DNA of 64,000 bases from Mastigamoeba balamuthi (Eukaryota > Evosea > Mastigamoebida > Mastigamoebidae). The position numbers were made by a program, and so were the translations under genes. Below, piece by piece: positions 57,994 to 64,000 of the stretch. Within the stretch, counting starts at the first letter, position 1; the number at the start of each line of letters is the position of its first letter. Under the pieces are notes generated by a model, which saw only the letters and a list, made by a program, of their open reading frames with translations, did not search any database and was not told where the DNA came from. Location of the stretch: positions 140,592 to 204,591 of the forward strand of contig CACRSC010000055.1 of the NCBI GenBank assembly GCA_902651635.1. Direction: 5' to 3'.

Positions 57994-60156
57994 TCAGTCG
58001 AGGCAGATCGCGATGTTGAGCGCGCAGCAGGCGCATATGAGGATGCTCTGCGAGATGAAGATGGGTATGAACATCGTCGAGTATCGATAGTCCTGCGGCA
58101 AAAAGCAGCAGAGAGCGTTAGAAAAGCTAGTCGCGAGGCGGTACGGTGGGCAGGGAGAGCATCGCACTCTCTCGCCGTCGAGGTATTGGGCCATGAGGAC
58201 GAGGAACGTGAGCAGCGGGGCGAAGACAACGACGACGATGCCGGTGGAGAGCAGGCAGAAGGCGGTCTGGTCGTCGCTCCAGCGTGAGTGCCGGTTCATG
58301 AACTCGTCGAGACAGCACGTGCTCGAGATGGTCAGCGCGACGGGGAGGATCGTGAGGTAGGCTATGAGGCAGTATAGCGGGGCCATGACGCTGTGCCAGC
58401 TCCACGCGACCGTCTCCTCCATCTGCAGCGGCAGGAAGATGCTGAAGAGCAGCAACAGCAGCCCCACGGGCACCAGCGCCACTCGGTCCACCCACTCCCT
58501 GTCCTCCGTGATGCATTCCTGCAGCAGCCCTTCCTGGTCAGCGGCAGCGCGGGCACAGGGGGGCGTAGGGAGTGGGAGTGGGCACCTCGATGAACAAGGG
58601 GAGCACCGCGAGGAACCCGCACGCAATGTACATCGGGATGAACACGATGGGCCACGAAAACGCGTCGGGGATGCTCGCCTTGACCGCCAGCAGCACTCCG
58701 AAGGCGCACACTGCGGGTTTGCACGCAGGCCGTGAGACCCGTGCACCGAGCGGGTGGGCGGGGCTGCGATAGGCACGGGTGACGAGGAGCGTGAAGAAGA
58801 TGGCGTATCGGCGGGCGTTCTTGCTGGTGAGCGGGAGGACGAAGATGGCGTTGAAGAGGAGGGGCCTGCAGGTCTTGCTGGGGTCGAGCTCCATCTCAAA
58901 GTCCTCGTCGAACATGTGCCGCACGAGGGTGTACGACAGCGGCGCGACGACGACCTGGAACAGCACCACGTACAGCGGGACAAACACCGTGCTCCACGCC
59001 CAGTCGATTGTCTGCGGCGACCGTGCTCTCACGTTAGGATGCGCATGCGGGGAGGGGGGTCACGAGAAGCGGCCCAGTATGTCTCAGACATAACACCAGA
59101 ACAGAGAAGAGGACCCAATACAGAAAGAATTGAGTTGTTCCCGGCAGGTAACAAATCAATTGAAAAAGAACAGAACAAAGGGCGCGAGGAGAAGTCACAG
59201 CTGCTGAGGCTACCAGAGAGAGGGGGAGAGAGCCGGCAATAAGAGGCGCAGAGCAAGGGCCCCTCCGAGGACAGTGGCCAAAAGGGGCGGGGGCAAGGGA
59301 GGCCAGGGCACCCTGTCCCACTTCATGACGCAGAAGACAGTGAAGAGGAGGATCATGCACGTCGTCAGCCACTCCCACGGCCGCGCAAACGCCCCGCACA
59401 GCAGCGCGTGCAGCGCGTGCGTCCGCCGCGTGCGCGCCCTGTGCTCGCGCGCGACGCGCTCTGCGGCCTGCTGGTGCTCGCGCTCGTGCCTGCGGTAGCT
59501 CAGGAACCTCTGCGGGGTTTCCAGAAGATTCTGGGGGTCATTCCAATTCCGCCCTTCGGTGGGGGGAATCTTCTGGAAGCTTCCAGAAGAAAGGCAGATC
59601 TCTGGCGGCGTGCCTTGACGTAGTACGAGCGCGACATGCCGCCGCTCTGGGCGCCGCTGCCGCTCCAGTTCTGCCTCTTGGACACCTCCTTCCACATCGG
59701 CAGATCGTGGCTCAGCTGCACCAGCAAAATCTCGCCACGTCAGCGGCCGCTTCCACAGGCAGGGGGCCCCCCCGGAAAGATCCGCGGATCTTCTGCGGTG
59801 GGCAGAGAAGAAGGTGCGGGGCTGGGGGGCGGAGGGGCGGGCGCACGCAGTAGAAGCGGCGGCAGCTCTGGGCGAGGCGGCCGAGGGTCTGGGGGTCGAG
59901 GAAGCTGTGGACGTGGAGGACGAGCTCGTCGGGGAGGGCGTCGAAGAGGCCCGAGGGCAGCGCGCGGGTGGCCACGCACTGCTGCAGCGCCGCCGTCTCG
60001 TCGTCCGCCTCGAGGTCGGGCGCCACGATGCGCACGCTCTGCCGGCAGGTGAGGGGGAGTGGGGGGCGAGGGGAGGGGGTGGCGGGGGACCTTGGTGGCG
60101 GGGAGGTAGATGTCCAGGGCCACATCGCCGCCGTTGTCGCGCGGGGCGTCTGCCAT
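57994..60156 (-). CDS. F-box protein fused to TMEM185-like membrane domain
   Basis: The ATG at 60156 starts MADAPRDNGGDVALDIYLPA (exon 60156-60091). Exon 2 (60038-59847) holds an F-box: LFDALPDELVLHVHSFLDPQ and TLGRLAQSCRRFYC. Later exons give LSHDLPMWKEVSKRQNWSG, a basic helix, then at least eight hydrophobic segments with family-like PLYVVLFQVVVAPLSY, WPIVFIPMYIACGFLAVLP, VMAPLYCLIAYLTILPVALT and TMFIPIFISQSILIC. The membrane half fits the transmembrane Fragile-X-F/TM185 family. A role as membrane-anchored ubiquitin-ligase adaptor is inferred. Later exon borders are approximate. Confidence 0.72.
59518..59590. repeat. Intronic inverted repeat
   Basis: CCAGAAGATTC and GAATCTTCTGG form an 11-bp stem, with a further TTCCAGAAG copy next to it, inside an intron of the F-box gene. 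Confidence 0.7.
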
Positions 60157-60289
60157 CTATGAGACAAAAATATCTGACGCAGATACTCCGATATCTTCGG
60201 GGCGGACCCGCGACCACAGCGCGCGCACTATTAATCCATCAATTGATCCCCGAGTAGATTCTTGTGTCCATTCATACCAAAACCTCAAC

Positions 60290-62646
60290 ATCGCAGGGCG
60301 ATGGCGGATCCTCCGAGCGCTCGGTTCATCCTCGGCAGAGCTTCGCCCTCTACCAAGGCAGAGTCGACGTAGGCGGCCTCAAAGACTTCTTCGGCGAGCG
60401 CCACATCCTGATCGGCGGCTGCGTCCTCGACACAGCCCCTGACGGGCTCTCGCGTCGCTCCTTCATCCCCGGCACAGACGTCCTCGTCAGCGTGCCATCC
60501 TGTACGTGGGCTCCTCGGCCCCTCCGCAGTACTGAGTCGCCTGTGCAGCGCCAGGCGCGGGGGATGCTTGCGCCGTTCTGCTGGACACGGCCGAGAGCAT
60601 CGGGCGGACGATGCGAGACCTGCGCAGCAGAGCGCGCCTGCCCACAGGAGTTGCCATGCGCACCCCGGACATGCCACTCAACGAGGTGCGCAGGGGGGAC
60701 CTTCGGGGTCGGCGTGCGGGAGACAGTGCTCTCGCGCGTGACCGTCCGCGCAGATCTTGGACCCGGAAGCTGCAGAGCAGCTCGTTCTGGTGCAGAGGGA
60801 GCAGAGCTTCGCGGACGCCCTGTCGGCTTTTGAGGCGCAGCACGCAGGGCTGTGCCACATGGACGCTGTGCGACGACGCTCTTTCGCCAGAGGCCAGCTT
60901 CGCCTTCCGTCTGCTGCTGCAGTACGTGAGCTGCACTCAGTTCCGAGGGGACTCAGGGGGCCAGCAGGTACTACTTTGTGGTGAGCAGGGAGAGCACCAT
61001 CGGAACTGTGGCCCAGTTCCTGGGTACTTCGGCGCTGAAGCAGCTGAAGCCCCTCGACGTCGCCAGGGCGATCATCGATGACCGGAGGAGCAGTGGCTGC
61101 AAGGCGATCAGCGTTAAGGCCGCAAAGGTGGACACTCCTAATGCCGAGCACCTGGGCCTGCTCTTGAGATACCTGCGCCACGATGTGCGTGCGGACTACC
61201 GTCTGGCGCTGGCGGCGTGCAACGGGCATCCGAGGACCATCGTTACGATGGTGGTCACGATGCTGGGCAAAATTCCAAAGTTCATGACCCTTTGGCAGCT
61301 GCTGTTGGCGCTTCCCCGTGGTGTGTGGCCAGTGCCCTGGGCCACATTGCCCCCGCGTTTGTGGCCCACGAGGTCACCATGCGTGGCCGGGTCAACGCGC
61401 TCTGCTCTCCTTCTGAGACTGGCAGAATCGCGGTCGTCATGGGGCTCTATGACAACAGCATCGAGGACCTCCTCCCTGCGGATGCTTTCTCCCTGCGATT
61501 CGTCCCGCGGATCAGTGCCGTCCGCCTGCTCTTCTACGCGTGGGCTGGTTCCGAGTCGATGCTCGGATGCCGGAATGGCTTTGACTCGCCTGACGATGTG
61601 GCCGACCTGTTCGATGCCTGTGCATGTGCGCAGAGGCGCAGCGAGGTTGTGGCAAAGTGGAAGCCCGACGACTGGAGGCGCGAGGTGGAGCAGGTCGCAG
61701 CGTTGCCCGTGGAGGAGCACGTCACGGCCCAGCTGCGCAGAATGTTCGACGTGCACATGGACTGGCGCTGGAATGGCGGCTCTTCGATGGAGGACCTGGT
61801 CGTGGGGCGCGTTGCCCTGTGGCCCACGATGCGCCAGCTGCACGTGGCTGGTCTCGACGGGCCCGATTCCCAGTTCGAGGTGTCGCTGGAGGAGTACATG
61901 GGGCCGTTCTCCCTGAGCTCGCCGGCGACACAGCAGAGGCTGCGGGGCACGAGGCTGCTGCTTCACGGGCGCTGCGCCGTGATCGACTACCCCCGTCAGT
62001 ACACGTCGTTTCCCTTCGACAGGTCGGAAGGGGCGGTGCTGGGGGGCTGCCTCGGCCTGGGCTGCGATGTGGCCATTCGTCTGTGCCACAACAACCCCGG
62101 GTATGCCATCATTGCACTGCCCATGCCAGACAAAGTGCAAGGCCAAATCAAATGTCTGCAGGTGCGAGTTCGTGCTGCACTGCGAGGTCATCTCGCACAA
62201 CCCTGAGCAGAAGAGGGCAAAAATGAAGCAGCCGAAGGCCAAGGGAAAGAAGGCGCACGAGATGCTTGTCATTCACTGGGTGGTCAAGGCACTGGCCATG
62301 AACACGCGAGATGGCGGCTCAGTCCTCACTCTCGTGGGTGAGGGGAGTATCACGGACATGCTGACAAAGGCTCGGGCAGCTCATGGTACAATGCCATTTG
62401 CCTCTTAGCGCACACAATTGATTGAGCCTGCTGTTGGTAGAGGTGCAGTGGGGCCGCAAGGTGCACTTCCTGCACGTGTTCGTCTCGCAGTGGCCGTTGG
62501 ACTGCCGCATCAAGTCCGAGGAACTCCTGCCCGATGAGGTCATCATATCACAGAATGTGAATGGAAACTGCCTGCAGAAGTGGCTTGGGCCGACACTCTT
62601 CCTGCCGGGGTTTCTCGAAAAGTACATCACGACAGACATGAAATAG
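60290..62646 (+). CDS. Repeat-family protein, RHS/Crinkler-type module suspected
   Basis: Multi-exon gene. Early part (about 60320-60490): FALYQGRVDVGGLKDFFGER and IPGTDVLVSVPS. Middle: LDPEAAEQLVLVQREQSFAD, RLLLQYVSCTQFRG, LKQLKPLDVARAIIDDRRSS and LALAACNGHPRTIVTM; the GHPR block recalls ATPase modules of RHS/Crinkler proteins. Then LALGHIAPAFVA-like, TAQLRRMFDVHMDWRWNGGS and, at the end, FVSQWPLDCRIKSEELLPDE to the stop at 62646. No Walker A loop was seen, so the ATPase idea is weak. The first exons are not in one frame. A decayed relative occupies 41.1-43.5 kb. Confidence 0.45.
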
Positions 62647-64000
62647 TATGTTTCGTGTCACCGACCTTCCCACGTTGGCACAATGTGAATGTTGCAGCGC
62701 GGGCATAAGTGCACAGTGACAGATCTCGTGGAGGCTCACTGGAGGGCAGCATCTTCACCTGCCCCAACAGCAGAAGCACCTGCAAGCAAGCTCAAGAAGT
62801 ACAGTAGAAATCACTAACAACCTATCTCCTGTTATCTTTTGATCAAAATTCCTGAAATGTATCAATAGGAATTTTCAACATTCGATTCACGATCTGATCA
62901 TGAAGTATCTTTCTGCATTATCTCTTTGTACTAAATATGTCTCTTACAGAGAAGCAGAGATGGGAGATTTGGTTCCTGCACTCACATCCCATGGGCACTC
63001 AGTGGGAAAAGAAGCACGTTGCACAGTACATGCACTGTGGTCTTGGGTCAGCCTGGCACTGAATGAAAACCCAGCCAGACACTGTAACCACAGCACTACC
63101 AACCAGAGCAAGAAGGGCAACTTTAGTGAAAGAGGACTAATGGATCCTATCCAGGGCCAAATCCAAGCCACCTCACTCTGCTGCTGCTCTGTGCAGATCC
63201 CTTCATCTTCAGGCTTCTGTCTCTACTATTTGCCAGCGTTTGAATGCTCAGGCCCAGTTTCAGGCTCCTTTATTTGAGTCATTATGAAAAATAGTACATT
63301 AAGCTCACTTAGATTTTGCACAGGAAAATCTGCTGCAAGCTTGAAATGATGTATGGTTTAGTGATAAGACAATATTATGGCTGGTTGGATCAAAGACAAA
63401 GCACTGACAAGTATCTGGTCATCGATTTCTTATCAGAAAGGTGAAGTACCCCAGAAGGTACAGGTTTGGGAGTGATATTATGTCATATGAATTCAGAAAT
63501 CTGCATGAGAACTTGATTTCTGAAAAGATTTGTGATATCTATCAGAGAAAGCACTTCTGCCATCCATCAGACAGGTGTCTGAAGAGGATCATGTTGAGTG
63601 GCTTCTTGCAGAGTATAATGATAGTAAGCATAGAAGTTAATTGTGCTGTCAATGGAAGGATGTTCATAATGTACATACTCTGCCCTGGCCAGTATGCAGC
63701 ATGATTGTAATGATATTGAAATGTTTGGGTCATTCTTCAGGCCAGGGTTAGAAAGTCTAATCCTCGTTGTCTTTCTGCCTTGGTTTACTGTATTTTTAAT
63801 GAGTGGAGACAACTCTTAGTGGAGTTTGCCTAAAAGATGGTACTCAATGCCCTCTCGTTTACAGGCAGTTATTGAAACAAAAGAAGATTTATACTAAGAT
63901 CAGTTTTATTCTGGGATTGTAATGGGTGAGATGTATGGGATTTGAACATTGTTTAAAAAGGGGGTTATCCGAAATTATTATGATCACAAGAAACTGACCT
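62647..64000. other. AT-rich, CpG-poor region, no gene recognised
   Basis: About 1.35 kb with only short, unconvincing open frames on either strand. Base composition resembles the 41-50 kb relic region. Confidence 0.5.

Noticed and set aside
63441-63704. Short frame near the right end
   Set aside because: AT-rich, no similarity recognised and no splice signals that extend it.

Overview
The window is nuclear DNA of a protist. Most genes are split by short introns (about 50-250 bp), many with donors that read GTGCG, GTACG or GTAxx. The conserved genes are eukaryotic: a MAP kinase, a Rho-type GTPase, Golgi tether subunit COG4, the tRNA methyltransferase TRM13, a ZNF830-like splicing factor, a dual-specificity phosphatase, phosphopantothenoylcysteine decarboxylase and an F-box/transmembrane protein. 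The mix of Cys-rich receptors, TM185-type proteins and Crinkler-like kinases fits a free-living amoeboid protist, possibly an amoebozoan. That assignment is an inference and is weak.

There are two compartments. From 0 to about 23.5 kb and from 26.4 to 38.7 kb the DNA is GC- and CpG-rich, with closely packed genes on both strands. In order these are two tandem Cys-rich receptor genes (251-6557), a RibD-type reductase, TRM13 with a pogo/Tigger transposon just upstream of its start codon (9308-11016), a small protein with an eIF4E-binding-like motif, PPC decarboxylase, a coiled-coil protein, an ERK-like kinase, a dual-specificity phosphatase, the ZNF830-like gene, a broken Crinkler-like kinase, a Dicer/RIG-I-type helicase, an intact Crinkler-like kinase, a beta-helix protein, an unrecognised gene split by an assembly duplication, COG4 with a complete antisense Rho gene inside its last intron, and a small basic-tailed protein.

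From about 23.6 to 26.4 kb, 41 to 57.2 kb and 62.6 to 64 kb the DNA is AT-richer, visibly CpG-poor and dominated by transposon remains. These include non-LTR retrotransposon copies, a piggyBac relic, minisatellites, palindromic satellite repeats and a dead copy of a gene whose GC-rich relative sits at 60.8-62.6 kb. Comparing those two copies shows mostly CpG-to-TpG/CpA changes, which suggests methylated, silenced repeats. A younger Plavaka-like transposase (38.8-40.8 kb, interrupted by a 323-base gap) is still CpG-rich. A truncated macro-domain gene and the F-box/TM185-like gene lie at 57.2-60.2 kb.

It is a genome with short intergenic spaces and frequent divergent gene pairs, invaded by several transposon families, with gene fragments copied between loci. 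The best leads are the Rho gene nested in COG4, the TLY activation loop in the MAP kinase, paralogue-supported GC-AG introns, the chimeric gene-fragment block at 25.9-26.25 kb, the F-box/TM185 fusion and the CpG-decay signature. Exon boundaries given to the base were checked for reading phase by hand; the others are approximate.
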